Counted from the first letter of the stretch, positions 39,836 through 51,273 are shown. The stretch is DNA of 64,000 nucleotides from Pectinophora gossypiella (GCF_024362695.1 NC_065415.1:6241438-6305437); one strand, 5' to 3'. Program-made: numbers and translations. Notes: generated by a model not told the origin, from the sequence alone.

Positions 39836-40167
39836 GGCCTCCGTGGTCCAGTGGTTTGAGAGTTTGAGAGCTCACGATCCGGAGGTCCCGGGTTCCAATC
39901 CCGGTGGGGACACATCACGAACATCACACTTGTGATTCCTGGTTTGGCTATGGACATTACAGGCTGATCACTTAATTGTCCGAAAAGAAACATGATCCGT
40001 GCTTCGGAAGACACATTAAGCCGTTGGTCCCGGTTATTACTTACTAATGTAAGTTAGTAGTCGTTACATGAGCCATGTCAGGGGCCTTTGGCGGCTCAAT
40101 AGTAACCCTGATACCAGGGCTGATGGGGTTGGTAATCCACCTCACAACCCACAAGACAGAAGAAGAA
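39836..40167 (+). mobile_element. SINE-A, full length
   Basis: Head ggcctccgtggtccagtggt, with a small internal duplication (gagagtttgagag) in the anticodon-arm region, B box gggttccaatcccggtgggg, central domain, and 3' end ccacctcacaacccacaaga. Confidence 0.9.
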
Positions 40168-40169
40168 AG

Positions 40170-43100
40170 TTTGTAGTAGCAAAATAATACATTATATTTT
40201 CTTACATAAATCAGATTTATACCCATCCTATCCTATTCTAAGAGGGGTTCGCATATGCGCTACATTAAAACGTCATATAGTTTTTATTGGGGCACTTGTT
40301 GCTTTTAACAAAGTATTGTGACGCATCTGTTGACCTGTTTTTGTAGTGGCTTTTTGTGTTCTTTGACAGTGATGGTTTGCTCGATTTATTTATATAATAC
40401 ACTGCATAATTTTGTGTATGCGAAAGTTACAACTTAGTGTATACATACATGAAAAAATTTAATTAATAATTATTGAAGTAAGCTAGGATAAGGGCAGGAA
40501 AACCTAATAACCGTCTATAATAATAGTGTATACCGTCATTATACCTAAGTATAAGAAAGGTCCTTAAATAATTTATTTCGGTAGGCTCGTCTTCAAATAG
40601 TCAAAGATAGTCGCGTGGCTTGATAAATCTATACATATTGTTTTGCGCGGCTGTAATGACGCTGGAGGCATGACGTCCAAGTAGTTAATGCTATCTGCGG
40701 CAAATTTACAATAAGTCACGTCAAAAAAAAACACTCATGTCGTCCAGTGTGATGGAGTAGGTATGTCAGGACATGGTCTCATCCTTGAATTCTACAACAT
40801 AAGCATAACAAACACAAACATAAATAGCCTAATATGTCCCACTGCTGCACACAGGCATCCCCACAATCAACCAGATGAGGCATTGAGCGTACCACGCTGT
40901 ACCAGCGCGCCCTTAAGCCGTTGGTCCTGAGCTTTTACATGTCCGGGATAAAAAAGCAGCAAGTGTGGGTTATTCTGAATTTCATATTAAGTAAACCTAC
41001 ATATTATTATAATAAAATATATGTATATAAATCTTAAACAGATATTTACTGTCTGCTTACCAGGAAAACAATAGTAGTAAGACAAACAAAGTTGTTTCCA
41101 AGTAAATCCCAATAGAACCCAAGCAATACAACTTAGAAACAACTTGCTAAACTTAGCCAAGCGTCTTGTATCACTTAATTAGTATTTCGGTAGATGTGGC
41201 CCTAACTTGTTTAACTCACAAGACCTAATTAGTAACTTCTCGTTTGAGTCTACGGTCTGGATCTATAAATATTTACTTCTGTTATTTGGAACTAAAAAAG
41301 TCGGTTTTCAAAAACGAATAATAATATTTATATTCTATAGTATTTAACTTCGAATTAAACAGCTTCAACGTCCATTTCTTGTTTGTGATGTAACTAGTTG
41401 TTAAGTGCAATAAAGCTTTCATCTGTATGGGAATATAGAAACATTTACTTTTAGGTATTCCTAAAATCAAACTTATAATTATATTTATCTATTCTATAGT
41501 CTCTGCTTAGCCCGGTGAGAAATAGACGTGAGTTTATGTATGTATATAAAATGGTAACTTTTGTTTGTAATGTGCCAATTTTTCCTTCTCTTTTGGACAA
41601 CGTCTTGTAAGCAGGACAGTGTCAGACCTTAAATTAATCATCTTTCAATAGCGAAATCCATATTTCCAACATTTCTTTGTTTTATGTAATAACAAAAGTG
41701 GTCCTTCGAACCGGATATAACCAGCGACCTATTAATATGGATTGTTGGTCTTTCTGCTTGAGCAATGCAATAGTAATTTGTTATTCTACGAGTGTTTTCA
41801 CGGCTATTAGCCGTACAAATACCTCCACCAACCCGCAGTGGAGCAGCGTGGTGGAGTATGCTCCATACCCCCTCCAGTTGATTGAGGGGAGGCCTGTGCC
41901 CAGCAGTGGGACATATATAGGCAGTTTATGAGCATCTTTTAGTACTTGCCGCTATCAGCCAACTATCCAACAGCATCTCGAGATAACGCTGAGCTGAACA
42001 AGCTCGCATACTGGGCACCCTAAAGTCTGCATTTATCGGGCCAAGTCGTAAATCCCATTCGTGGCATATAAAAAACGGCACAAAATGGTCAAAAGCCAGT
42101 CAATTGAGACAATTTTTCAAAACATCATCAATATCATCATCTCCCTAGATTATTCCGTTTTCACAAAGTCCGTGGACAAAAAACAACAAAACATATCTTA
42201 AGCTAAACCAGGGATGGACTTAGACTCTTACTACATACGCAATACCGAAGTCCACGAAGATGAAGTTGGCAGAAAACTAGTTAGTACGTAGTTTATTACC
42301 GTTTTTAATAATTAATTTAATACGGCTAAGTAAGGTTTAATATCCGGCTATACCCAGATTGGGAGACGGCAAACTCTAACTGAAACTACTTCCCAAGACA
42401 ATACGTGACGTTGAATTTCAAGAGATAGTGCCTAAGTGCTGACACACCGAGAGTTTTGTAAGGTTTCAAGACAAAAAAAAAACGAAAAAAAAAAACGGTT
42501 TATTCTCAACACAAGACATACAATGTCTTTTACATGAGAAAAAGTTATAACAATGAAATGTAGTTGAGTCAAAATATTATGAGACCTCACAGAAACAGTA
42601 GAAGATAAAAGATAATCTTACTTTTCTCGTGTGGGTTGTGTGAGGTGACTTTTCTTCATTTTTATAATATTTCTATTCTATTGGAGTTTCACAACAAATG
42701 GAACAGCAAAAAACACTGCAAGCATTCCTTCTGACGACTTCCTAGTAGCCCATCATTATGTGTGATACGGGTTGATGAAACATATTGATGAATATAATAT
42801 TATGGCACAAAGCATACGATATATTTTTCATTTCTCTATTTAGTAATCAGAAAAAAATTATTTATTTTGAAACTAGTGCGCAACTCAATTGTTATTGGCG
42901 ATAGGCTGATCCTTGTCCCCATAAAGTTTATCATATTCATCTTAGGACTACGTAGCAACAGTGGTTGCAAGTTCTTTGATTACTTGTGGCTTTGTCTACC
43001 CCATTAGGGCTTGCGGGCGTGAGTTTATGAATATTAAATAAATAAAGTCTCCCAGTGTGTCACAGGCATTACATCTTAACTAACGGAAGTTATAATTTAT

Positions 43101-43215
43101 GAAGTGACTTCCGGACTCTACCTTCAGACGTCCCCCTCCTTACCCAGCAGGTACGAACCGGTAATGAAACTCCTAATACATAATGCATGTTGTCTGAGAT
43201 CATCTTACCCAGTTA
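40170..43215. other. intergenic, repeats only
   Basis: Family-G tail at 40670-40732, a diverged RTE/SINE tail at about 40825-40930 (-), another at 41805-41933 (+; cacctccaccaacccgcagt-like, cccagcagtgggacatatat), a SINE-B tail near 42130-42180 and a repeat with ggcgataggctgatcc at 42895-43030. No coding exon seen. Confidence 0.5.
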
Positions 43216-43229
43216 ATAATCTAACTACT

Positions 43230-43536
43230 CATCATCATCAATTTAAGAGCCACGCTCTTGTCGGTGCAGCAATCTCCATGCTACTTTTTAGGGAAAAATA
43301 GGGCAGTGGTTTCCCTCTTGCCTTCCGCCCCGCAGTACTCTGTCTGATGCAAGTGGGATGGCGCCCAGAGTAGTCTAACTACAAACTACAAAGCCTTAAT
43401 AGGACTCCTGTCCTCTGCCTCTGAATAGTACTGACAGTTACTGCTGCCCTCTGTCAGGTTCCAGGTTACAGTCCCTGTGAGTTGCCCCTTCCAACCTGCA
43501 TTGCCGTACCGATGGCTCCCATCTTCGCCTCCGACC
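43230..43536 (-). mobile_element. retroposon family C copy 2 with target duplication
   Basis: 307 bp copy of the element at 35911-36222. Flanked by direct repeats aatctaactact at 43218-43229 and 43537-43548. The repeats fix its ends and show that it moved as a unit ending in a gatgatgat tail (minus strand). Confidence 0.85.
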
Positions 43537-43554
43537 AATCTAACTACTGAATAC

Positions 43555-43883
43555 ATAAACAACCAATATACGTGCCACTGCTGATCATAGGCCTCCCCTC
43601 AATCAACCGGAGGGGGTATGGAGCATACTCCACCACGCTGCTCCAATGCGGGTTGGTGGAGGTGTTTTTACGGCTAATAGCCGGGACCAACGGCTTAACG
43701 TGCCCTCCGACGCACGGAATCATCTTACTTTTTCGGACAATCAGGTGATTCAAGCCTGAAAAGTCCTTACCAAACAAAGGACAGTCTCACAAAGTGATTT
43801 CGACAATGTCCCCATCGAGATTCGAACCCGGAGCCTCCGGATTGTGAGCCCAACGCTCAAATTACGTTCAAACACGGAGGCCG
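43555..43883 (-). mobile_element. SINE-A head and centre with RTE-type tail
   Basis: Minus strand: a SINE-A-like tRNA head (B box gggttcgaatctcgatgggg) and central domain (cacgttaagccgttggtccc), followed not by the usual SINE-A end but by ggctattagccgtaaaaaca, the cacctccaccaacccgc segment, gttgattgaggggaggccta and cagcagtggcacgtatattg, which are the RTE-type tail. A chimeric SINE family. Confidence 0.8.
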
Positions 43884-44624
43884 TAACCTAATGTTGAAGA
43901 ACGTACATTGCCATCTCTCGTCAGTCTTTAGAACTAATAAACCTCTGAACGACTCGGTCTTCGGCCGCGCCCCTTGCCCTCGGACCAAGTACCTTCCTTT
44001 GTTGTCAGTACAATAGTAACAATCGTATAAAGTTTTAGAATAAGCTACTAGATGGCTGTACTGTGCTTTACATTGTTACAGTAATATTCAAAAACTTCGG
44101 ATACAAGACTAATATTTTACCCATTGATATTCGGATTCAGGGATAACAAAATCTGTGTCAGTATATAGTTCTGAGTGTCACCGGCTTAGTTGTTAAACGG
44201 AACTTTTGAGCTCCCCATTTGTCCGGCCAAGTAGTTTATGCCATCTGTGGCAAATGTACAATAAGTGACGTCAAAAAAGAAATCTTAAACGGAGGGCGCC
44301 GGTTCGATACGCGGTACCGAACTTTATCTTAAATGCAGTATTCAGTAACAAAGTTGACTCGAACATTAAGATGGCCATACTGCTTACCGTCACCTATTAA
44401 ATTACCACAGATTACTTAATGGATGTTACGTCAATCTAACAGAAAGCTCGGTGAAGCGTAGGTCAGCTTGCGATGGATGTATCTCTCACTAGCTCTATTG
44501 AGCTCTTATGTTAAACAATAAAATAAATACTTTTGCGGATCGATTTATGCTGATTTTTTTTTGTTATTCAGAATGTCAAACACCACTGTGGTTGAACAAA
44601 GTAACGTTTAAGAAGTAGTATTTT

Positions 44625-44876
44625 TTGACAATGTGGGACTGGGCCGGACACGTTTGTCGGATGCATCCGGATCGATGGGCACGGGTCGTTACTCACTGGA
44701 TACCTCAGGGCGGGCTTAGAAATCGACGAAGACCGCGTAAAAGATGGTGTGACGACCTCAATGCTTATCGGAAGGATTGGCCGGAGATCGCGCTATGTCG
44801 AGAGGAGTGGAAAAATCAAGGGGAGGCCTTTGCCCAGCAGTGGGATCGTATGGGCTAAATAAGATAAGATAAGATT
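44625..44876 (+). mobile_element. RTE-clade LINE, C-terminal end of ORF2
   Basis: The frame 44625-44858 encodes the typical RTE-clade C-terminus: WAGHVCRMHPDRWARVVTHW, then GRPRKRW-type (NRRRPRKRWCDDL) and CREEWKNQGEAFAQQWDRMG. A short ataagataaga tail follows the stop. The last bases (aggcctttgcccagcagtgg) are nearly the same as the tails of several SINEs here. 5'-truncated and non-functional. Confidence 0.85.
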
Positions 44877-45208
44877 TTTTGACAAGTGAGAAGAAACTTA
44901 GGTTTGGGGTTCGGAGTAGGAGTCTGCTCCGAGGGTGGGGGCTTAAGTTTCATCATTCATCGTCATCATCTTTCATCATTTCATTAATCATCATCAAGAA
45001 AAAAAAACATAAGACATGGCTGTATGGACATAGTTCCCTTTGCATTGCCCTTCGGGGAAAACCGAAACAAACAAGTAGTTGAAAGTAGCAGAAAGTGATA
45101 GAAAGCGTAATGAGTAATGTCAAAGTTCTGAAAATAAGTAAATTAATAAGTTATTTAATGTTACGTCTGAATCAGTTTGTTATAAAATAATTTTATCTAA
45201 TACTCGTT

Positions 45209-45457
45209 ATGCACTGGCAACATAGCATTCAAATTATATTTTCGTGTGCTTATTTCATCTATAACCTAAGTCAAAACAGGACTGTGACAGCTGAGATCGA
45301 AAACCTCGGCCAATATGATGTTACCTTAAGTGGCAATAGTAATATTGATGGCTATCCTAATACCTTTTACAACAGAACTTATACACTTGGTGAAGAAGAA
45401 ATAGTATTTAGAGTCGTAAATGGAAAGCCAGCCAAACTAGGAGAGGTTCCCTATCAG
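45209..45457 (+). CDS. serine protease gene 1, exon 1 (signal peptide, leader, activation site)
   Basis: 83 codons from ATG to VPYQ, donor GTCAGG. Shares the leader pattern YPNTFYNRT...EEIVFRVVNGKPAKLGEVPYQ (given here in abbreviated form) with gene 3. Arg before VVNG is the predicted activation cleavage point. Several N-glycosylation sequons. Confidence 0.9.
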
Positions 45458-45511
45458 GTCAGGAAACCTACTCTATTATTATAAGATCCAACAAGTCTTC
45501 AACGATTATAG

Positions 45512-45833
45512 TCTTCTTCTTCTATTGTGTGGGTTGTGAGGTGGATTACCGACCCCATCAACCCTGGTGTCAAGGTTATTATTGAGCCGCCATAGGCCCC
45601 TGACATGACTCATGTAACGACTATGTACTTACATCAGTAAGTAGTAACCGGGACCAACGGCTTACCGTGCCTTCCGAAGCACGCGTCTTACTTTTGGACA
45701 AGGTGGTCAGCCTGTAATGTCTTAACCAAACTAGGGATCACAAAGTGATTTTTGTGATTTGTCCCCACCGGGATTCGAATCCGGGACTTCCAGATCGTGG
45801 GCACAGCGCTCAGCCACTGGACCAAGGAGGCCG
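45512..45833 (-). mobile_element. SINE-A in intron 1 of protease gene 1
   Basis: Near full-length minus-strand copy: tail tgtgggttgtgaggtggatt at left, central domain, B box gattcgaatcc region and head cggcctccttggtccagtgg (minus) at right. It starts about 55 bp after the exon 1 donor. Confidence 0.88.
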
Positions 45834-46093
45834 TTTATAATAGTGAGACGTATTTAACACATTTCTTCTTTATGTATATTAGGTATATTACCATACCTAC
45901 CTAAGTATGGCTCTCAAATACGAAGTCCTAAGATATATAATGAACCTTATGGTGACAAGAGATCAGCCCACACCAATACCTAGTCCACCATGTAAGACAG
46001 GACACCATGCCTAGTAAAATAAGAAGCTGGACGCTGCTGTACTTATGTTTATATGCTCCCAGTTCTGCATAAAAGTTTTATTCTACGTGTAAA

Positions 46094-46296
46094 TATACAG
46101 AAAGTTAGTGACATTGTATCGTATACGGAGGGAGTGATTCAGACCATGATTCTGGATTAATATCATCTGAAATTTTCCGTCGCAAACTCGATGATTTATT
46201 TACTTTTACGACGGATAATTCCACTCGATATCAACTCAGAATCATAGTCTGAATTATACCTTAGTCTTCGTTACAATGTCACAAACCCCCTGTATA
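46094..46296. mobile_element. fold-back MITE copy 1
   Basis: Palindromic element beginning tatacag...gttagtgacattg and ending caatgtcac...ctgtata. The arms hold gattcagaccatgattctg and its inverted form cagaatcatagtctgaatt, plus ttttccgtcgcaaa near the centre. About 203 bp, between exons 1 and 2 of gene 1. Confidence 0.85.
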
Positions 46297-46329
46297 AACC
46301 ATTTATTAATATAACTTATTCGTTATCAG

Positions 46330-46472
46330 GTTAGTGTGATGCTTGCAACGCCCTGCAGACCAAAGTGCTACTACACCTCTATTTGCGGTGGATCTATTAT
46401 AAGTCCAACGAAGGTATTAAGTGCCGCACATTGCTTTGTTGCGTCAAAATTCAGTACCTGCTTTTACAAAGG
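46330..46472 (+). CDS. serine protease gene 1, exon 2 (catalytic His)
   Basis: Encodes VSVMLATPCRPKCYYTSICG then GSIISPTKVLSAAHCFVASK. Contains the Cys42-Cys58 pair around the catalytic His and ends phase 2 (AAA GG | GTAATA). Acceptor TTATCAG. Confidence 0.92.
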
Positions 46473-46761
46473 GTAATAAATATATAAAATAAATTACGTA
46501 ATTTAGTGTTTAGGAATAGTATCATAATTATAGTTGCAACCTTTGATCACGTATATTGCCCTGTTGCCATCCAAAAAATGGTACTTGTTTTGTTCTTCTT
46601 CGCGCGCTGCCTTTCCGTAGTTATCTCAAGTTACTTACTTTAGGTTTCAATTAGATTAAACCGTATGACTCTTTACGATTTTCTCGAATACTTCAAGTGT
46701 TATATTGTGTGTAGTATATTTGATTTGATTTGATTTGATTTGTTATAACTACATCAGAATA

Positions 46762-47030
46762 AGGTAATTTCCAACTAGTCAAATCAAATACTTTTTATGA
46801 AACATCAAAACAATTTACATTGGAATTTGTATGTAAATGCAACCTGTCATAGAAAAACTTGACAAAATATCGCACTTATTATTATTTGTTAAGTACATTT
46901 TTCTTTATTAAAATTCATAAATATCATTAGATCATTGTTATGTTACACATGTTTCACAAATAAATGATTATGATTGATTGATTGAGTAAATACTTAAATT
47001 TATCTTTGACATAGGAAACTACACAATTGG
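46762..47030. mobile_element. MITE 2 copy a, upstream of gene 1 exon 3
   Basis: Begins atttccaactagtcaaatca and ends ggaaactacacaattgg. Shares start, a middle section (ggaatttgtatg, gcaacctgt, atatcgcacttatt) and end with 47381-47652. The ends are imperfect inverted repeats around gtttccaa. Confidence 0.7.
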
Positions 47031-47183
47031 CGCGGGGACGATATTTCGTTTGATTTTCGCATGAAACGGTTCATCTACCAATAAAATGATCGAAAGTTGC
47101 AGCCATGCATATAAATATTGTTGTTGCGACGTATGACGATATACTTTTGTTTGATACCCATAAAAAGTATTTTACTCTTGCAG

Positions 47184-47361
47184 AAGAATGGTTCGAGGTG
47201 AATACAAAAACAAGTATATTATGGCCGGACATTTGTATACTACCGAACAATATAGTTATAACGACACACTTGGATACGGACAATGGAGAAGAGTAATTAA
47301 AGGGAGATACTCGCGATCTTACACGCCAAGATTCGTATTTGAACACGATATTGCTGTGTTA
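47184..47361 (+). CDS. serine protease gene 1, exon 3 (catalytic Asp)
   Basis: Acceptor CTCTTGCAG. Encodes RMVRGEYKNKYIMAGHLYTT to FVFEHDIAVL with the catalytic Asp; donor GTAAGT. A MITE begins 20 bp after the donor and another copy ends about 150 bp before the acceptor. Confidence 0.92.
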
Positions 47362-47380
47362 GTAAGTTGAACCACAAAAT

Positions 47381-47652
47381 AGGCTAGTTTCCAACTAGTC
47401 AAATCAGTCACTTTTTACTAAACGACAAAACACGATATTAGTGTGGAATTTGTATGAAAAAGCAACCTGTGACGTCTTAGAAAAATGTGACAATATGTCG
47501 CACTTATTTACTTATTACATTTTTTAAAATTATTATTCATAAATAGGTTAAATAGAAAAAAGAAAACGTTTTTTGTCACCTTCAGATCTGTCTTTATTTA
47601 GTAAAATCAGAATTTTATAATTTATCTTTGCGTTTGGAAACTACCCAATTGC
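47381..47652. mobile_element. MITE 2 copy b, downstream of gene 1 exon 3
   Basis: Begins aggctagtttccaactagtc and ends ttggaaactacccaattg. Same family and orientation as 46762-47030. Confidence 0.7.
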
Positions 47653-47690
47653 CAGAAGAAAACATATGGATTATAATATTTGCCATTGAT

Positions 47691-48337
47691 CCTGTATATA
47701 AATTTCATGTTAGTGACACCGTAACGATGATGATTCAGGCCATGATTCTGAGTTGATATCAAAAGGAGTTTTCCGTCGCAAGAGTATGGAACTGAAATAG
47801 TATTTTATGCAACAGTTGTATAAGAAGGGTCAAAAAATGCCAATAAGAGACGCCACGAGCATTTTTTGACCTAGTTATACAACGTTGCATACAATACTTT
47901 TTCTACGACGACGTAATTTTAAACGAAACACAAAAATTTTCCAATTTATTTTCCAACGCGCGGGAAAATGGCGGCAAATGTATACTTTTTTTATAGTATA
48001 TCTATGGCACCAAACAAAGTAAAGGTGCCAGTTTCCAGGTCAAAAAAAAAAAACAACAACAATGCTTTTTTGGCGACATTATAGTACAGTTACACTTTGT
48101 AAACAATGCTTTTATAGGCCATAGAGCGTACACTTTTTCAAAGAGTTTAATTATGTATGTACTTATATTAGACTTTTTGGTTATTTAAATGCCAGATTAA
48201 AGTAGAGGAGTAGAAAAATAATTAAAACAAACAGTAATTCGTGAATTCCTCTTGATATTAATTTAAGAACATTATGGTCTGATGGTCTGAATCATCCCCA
48301 TCAGTATTCGGTACGGTGTCACTCACACCCTGTATAA
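47691..48337. mobile_element. fold-back MITE copy 2, enlarged
   Basis: Arms match the family (gttagtgacaccgtaacg, gattcaggccatgattctga at left; tctgaatcatccccatcagt, ggtgtcactcacaccctgta at right), but the centre is about 450 bp longer. It includes a separate hairpin at 47795-47900. Lies in intron 3 of gene 1. Confidence 0.7.
47795..47900 (+). repeat. hairpin with ~42-46 bp arms
   Basis: Left arm 47795-47840 (ends gggtcaaaaaatgc) pairs with right arm 47859-47900 (begins gcattttttgacctag) around an 18-base loop. A few mismatches and bulges. Direction given is that of the host intron. Confidence 0.8.
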
Positions 48338-48550
48338 GTATTGTAGATAAAGCGCAAGCGTAAAGTATTAAGTAGGCGTGTACTAATTAAAGGTACTTAC
48401 TGTTTTAAGTTCGTTGGAAGTGGAAAAACATAGAAGAGGCCTACGTCCAAAATTGGATATGAATTTAGGCTGACATAGATAGATAGACAGACTGTTTAAA
48501 GCCTCTGTTTCAAGGTCGCGTAACTTATTATGTTCATGTTTTCATTGCAG

Positions 48551-48667
48551 TATTTAAACAAGCCTTTTAAGTTCAATGCCCATGTATCAGCTATCAAGTG
48601 TGCGTCTTTAAAAAAGGAATATTCGGGACATTGCCTTAGCTCTGGATATGGCAGACTCTCAAGCTAT
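48551..48667 (+). CDS. serine protease gene 1, exon 4
   Basis: 39 codons, YLNKPFKFNAHVSAIKCASL and on to SGYGRLSSY; SGYG corresponds to the GWG region of S1 proteases. Acceptor TTCATTGCAG; donor GTGTGT, which is weak. Same length as gene 3 exon 4. Confidence 0.88.
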
Positions 48668-48800
48668 GTGTGTAAAGTTCTACTTTATTTTAAGCCATTT
48701 TTATTTAAGCCTTGTAAGCCAACAACCCACATAAGAGAAGAAGATTTGGACCATTATTTTAGTAGTTATTAGTAATTAAATTCACCACTATCTTATACAC

Positions 48801-49140
48801 CATCTCCCCAGCATTATCCCGTTATTCACAGGGTCCGCTTACCTAACCTGAAGATTTGACAGGTCCGGTTTTTACAGAAGCAACTGCCTGTCTGACCTTT
48901 CAACCCGCGAAGGGAAAACTAGCCCAATATAGGTTAAGTCACATACCTACGAAAATGAATTTCTCTAAATGTGGATTTCTTCACAATGTTTTCCTTCACC
49001 GCTGAACACGTGATAATTATTTATAATCCAAACAATACACAAATTCGGAAACAAATTCGACATTCATTGGTTTAGGCTTGTGCTGGATTCGAACCTGCGA
49101 CCTCAGAGTGAGAGGCAAGCGTTTTACTAACTGGGATACT
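48801..49140 (-). mobile_element. SINE-B in intron 4 of protease gene 1
   Basis: Minus-strand copy: tail catctccccagcattatccc at left, body cacaatgttttccttcacc, B box region gattcgaacctgcgacctca and head agtatcccagttagtaaaac (minus) at right. An RTE/SINE tail follows at 49236-49375 (+). Confidence 0.85.
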
Positions 49141-49235
49141 ATCGTAAATGATACTTGCATTATACTTTTCCTAGTGTGGCTTGTAATGTCGACAACAAGC
49201 CTGATTATCCCTAGTGTTAAACTCACTTATTATAA

Positions 49236-49375
49236 ATGCTTATTAGCCGTAAAAACACCTCCACCAACCCGCAGTGGAGCGGCGTGTTGGAATATGCTCC
49301 ATACCCCCTCCGGTTGATTGAGCGAAGGCCTGTGCCCAGTAGTGGGACGCATATAGGCTGTTTGTGTTATGTTTA
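49236..49375 (+). mobile_element. RTE/SINE 3' tail fragment
   Basis: Matches the tail of the element at 43555-43883 and the fragment at 41805-41933: cacctccaccaacccgcagt, tatgctccataccccctccg, cccagtagtgggacgcatat. No head or central domain. Confidence 0.7.
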
Positions 49376-49689
49376 TGATAAACGTGGATATATTTGTATA
49401 CGTATGCATGATCATAGAACAGTGCGTGAAGCATATTGAGCACAACAGACACAAGAGACAGAAATAAGGACAACAAATACAGAAAGGCACAACAGGCGGC
49501 TTTATTGCATGTGTTGTTACGTGCAGTACCATGTTCTTACGCCAATTAATTCATAGCTCATATAATGATTCAATCTCAAAAGAATAAGAATAAAATAAAA
49601 TGAGACAATACTCGTCTCTAAGTAGGAAAGTATTAACTGAACTACGTTTTATTTATTGTATTTCATTTGTTTTGTTTTTTTTATTTTAG

Positions 49690-49824
49690 ACTAGTTCAAA
49701 GATTTTGAACACAGCGTGGCTCCCGATACTATCGACCAAAAAATGTCAAAAGATATTAGATGAATTAAGAATGAATGCTTCCGCATTTGTGTGCACTAGT
49801 GGATTGGTCTCCAGTGTTCATAGT
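49690..49824 (+). CDS. serine protease gene 1, exon 5 (S1 pocket wall)
   Basis: 45 codons, TSSKILNTAWLPILSTKKCQ through FVCTSGLVSSVHS, donor GTAATA. The fourth residue from the end (Ser, codon 49813-49815) occupies position 189 at the base of the S1 pocket; position 191 is His instead of Cys. Confidence 0.88.
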
Positions 49825-50447
49825 GTAATACATATTTCTTTCTTTTAAAGAAGATATTTGCAACACACAGTTCCAAGACGGATGTAATGAAACGTATAGT
49901 GATAGGTTCAACGACCTCTATAGTCTAGTAGTTGTGTTCGGCACATGATGTGGAAGTTCTGGATCTGATCTTCCTACTTTGTTACTGCAATATCGCAGAC
50001 TGAAATCACTCTAAAAGAGAAGATGATTAATTCCGTGTTTCGGATACCACGTTATACGTATATACGTATATATACGTATTATCAGGATTGGTACACACGA
50101 AACTTCATTATCATCTTTTTCATCACCACCGTTACCAGGTTACCAGTCCATCGTCCGAATAATTGTCCATCGTGGTGGAGAGGACATGTTTCCATAGTTC
50201 CTAAATGCTGCTAAATGCATTCTATGCTGTTTCTCTTTTTTCTCAAAAAGACAAACACTCAAAGAGAAAGATTCTCGAACCGACAGATTCTCAAAAGGAC
50301 AGATTCAGTGGCATAGACACAATTCAATATTATGGTTTAATCTATGACCAAATTTACTACAGTCGAGCAGAAAAGTAAATTTGGGAGGAAGATGTGTTGT
50401 GCCTGGGTGTAATAACGAAATTACTTATTAATATGTTCTATTTACAG

Positions 50448-50684
50448 GGTGATTCTGGCGGGCCATTTGTATGTCAAAATACGGGAGACCCAGCTGATGA
50501 CGGCAAAGGTGTTCTAGTAGGCGTCACGTGCTCCATAATAATAACAGATGACATAAATATAGCTTTATTCACAAGAGTAACGTCATATTCTAACTTCATA
50601 AACAGCAGGTGTACTTTTCTACTTTCTTCATTTAATGTTTTGATTCTGATCTGTTTAATAAACTTTACAGTTTCATTATTTTGA
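50448..50684 (+). CDS. serine protease gene 1, exon 6 (catalytic Ser, C-terminus)
   Basis: Acceptor TATTTACAG. Starts GDSGGPFVCQNTGDPADDGK, contains FTRVTSYSNFINS (C-terminal helix) and ends in about 20 hydrophobic residues before TGA. An AATAAA sits inside the coding end; no clear separate poly(A) signal close after the stop. Confidence 0.92.
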   Translation, partial: GDSGGPFVCQNTGDPADDGKGVLVGVTCSIIITDDINIALFTRVTSYSNFINSRCTFLLSSFNVLILICLINFTVSLF

Positions 50685-51273
50685 GAAGTGTTGTTATTTA
50701 TATTCTGTTTCTAGGATATAATTTGGGTCCGTTTTTAACCGTGTTGCCACTGCTATGACCCACAGTGTTAAATTTTTTAACAGTTTTTAATTTTATAGAT
50801 TAGAATATTTACATTTTTCACACATTGACCATAAGATCAAGAAGGTTAAGTTTTCTATAGACAAACGTTCAATCCCTCAAAAAGAAGAATTAGCTAATAT
50901 CATTAGCTAGTATCAAGACGTTTTCATCCAATTACCCGAGTGTTGCTTACTATAGAAATTGTATTTCCCCTTTTGCCATCAGATTCTGGTACACCTACAG
51001 CAGCTAGTGATTTGCCATCATAGGTTGACATAAAAATAATATAAGTAATTCACAACGTTTAAGTTGTCACACTTTTTATTCGCCTACCACAGTATACATA
51101 ATGTATATATGACAGACGAAAAGTGTGAAAGACGAATATAGTCAAGGCCTAAATTTAAAAAATAATTAGAAAAATAACATAATTTCAATATTTGACTTAG
51201 TAAAACAAGAATCAGTCCGGAAAAGATAACAAAATAAAATATGTTTTCTAAAAAAAAATACGAGTTGTTTAAA

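Larger units (their letters stand above)
45209..50684 (+). other. S1 serine protease gene 1 (complete, full triad)
   Basis: Six-exon gene encoding 352 residues. A signal peptide (MHWQHSIQIIFSCAYFIYNL) and a ~70-residue Asn/Thr-containing leader precede the activation site FR|VVNG and a chymotrypsin-fold domain. Catalytic His is in AAHC (codon 46429-46431), Asp in DIAVL (47347-47349), Ser in GDSGGP (50454-50456). The residue six before Ser is Ser, suggesting a chymotrypsin-like pocket, and the usual Cys191 is His. The protein ends in a hydrophobic stretch (NVLILICLINFTVSLF). Secreted or membrane-tethered protease; substrate unknown. Convergent with gene 2 and paralogous to genes 2 and 3. Confidence 0.9.
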
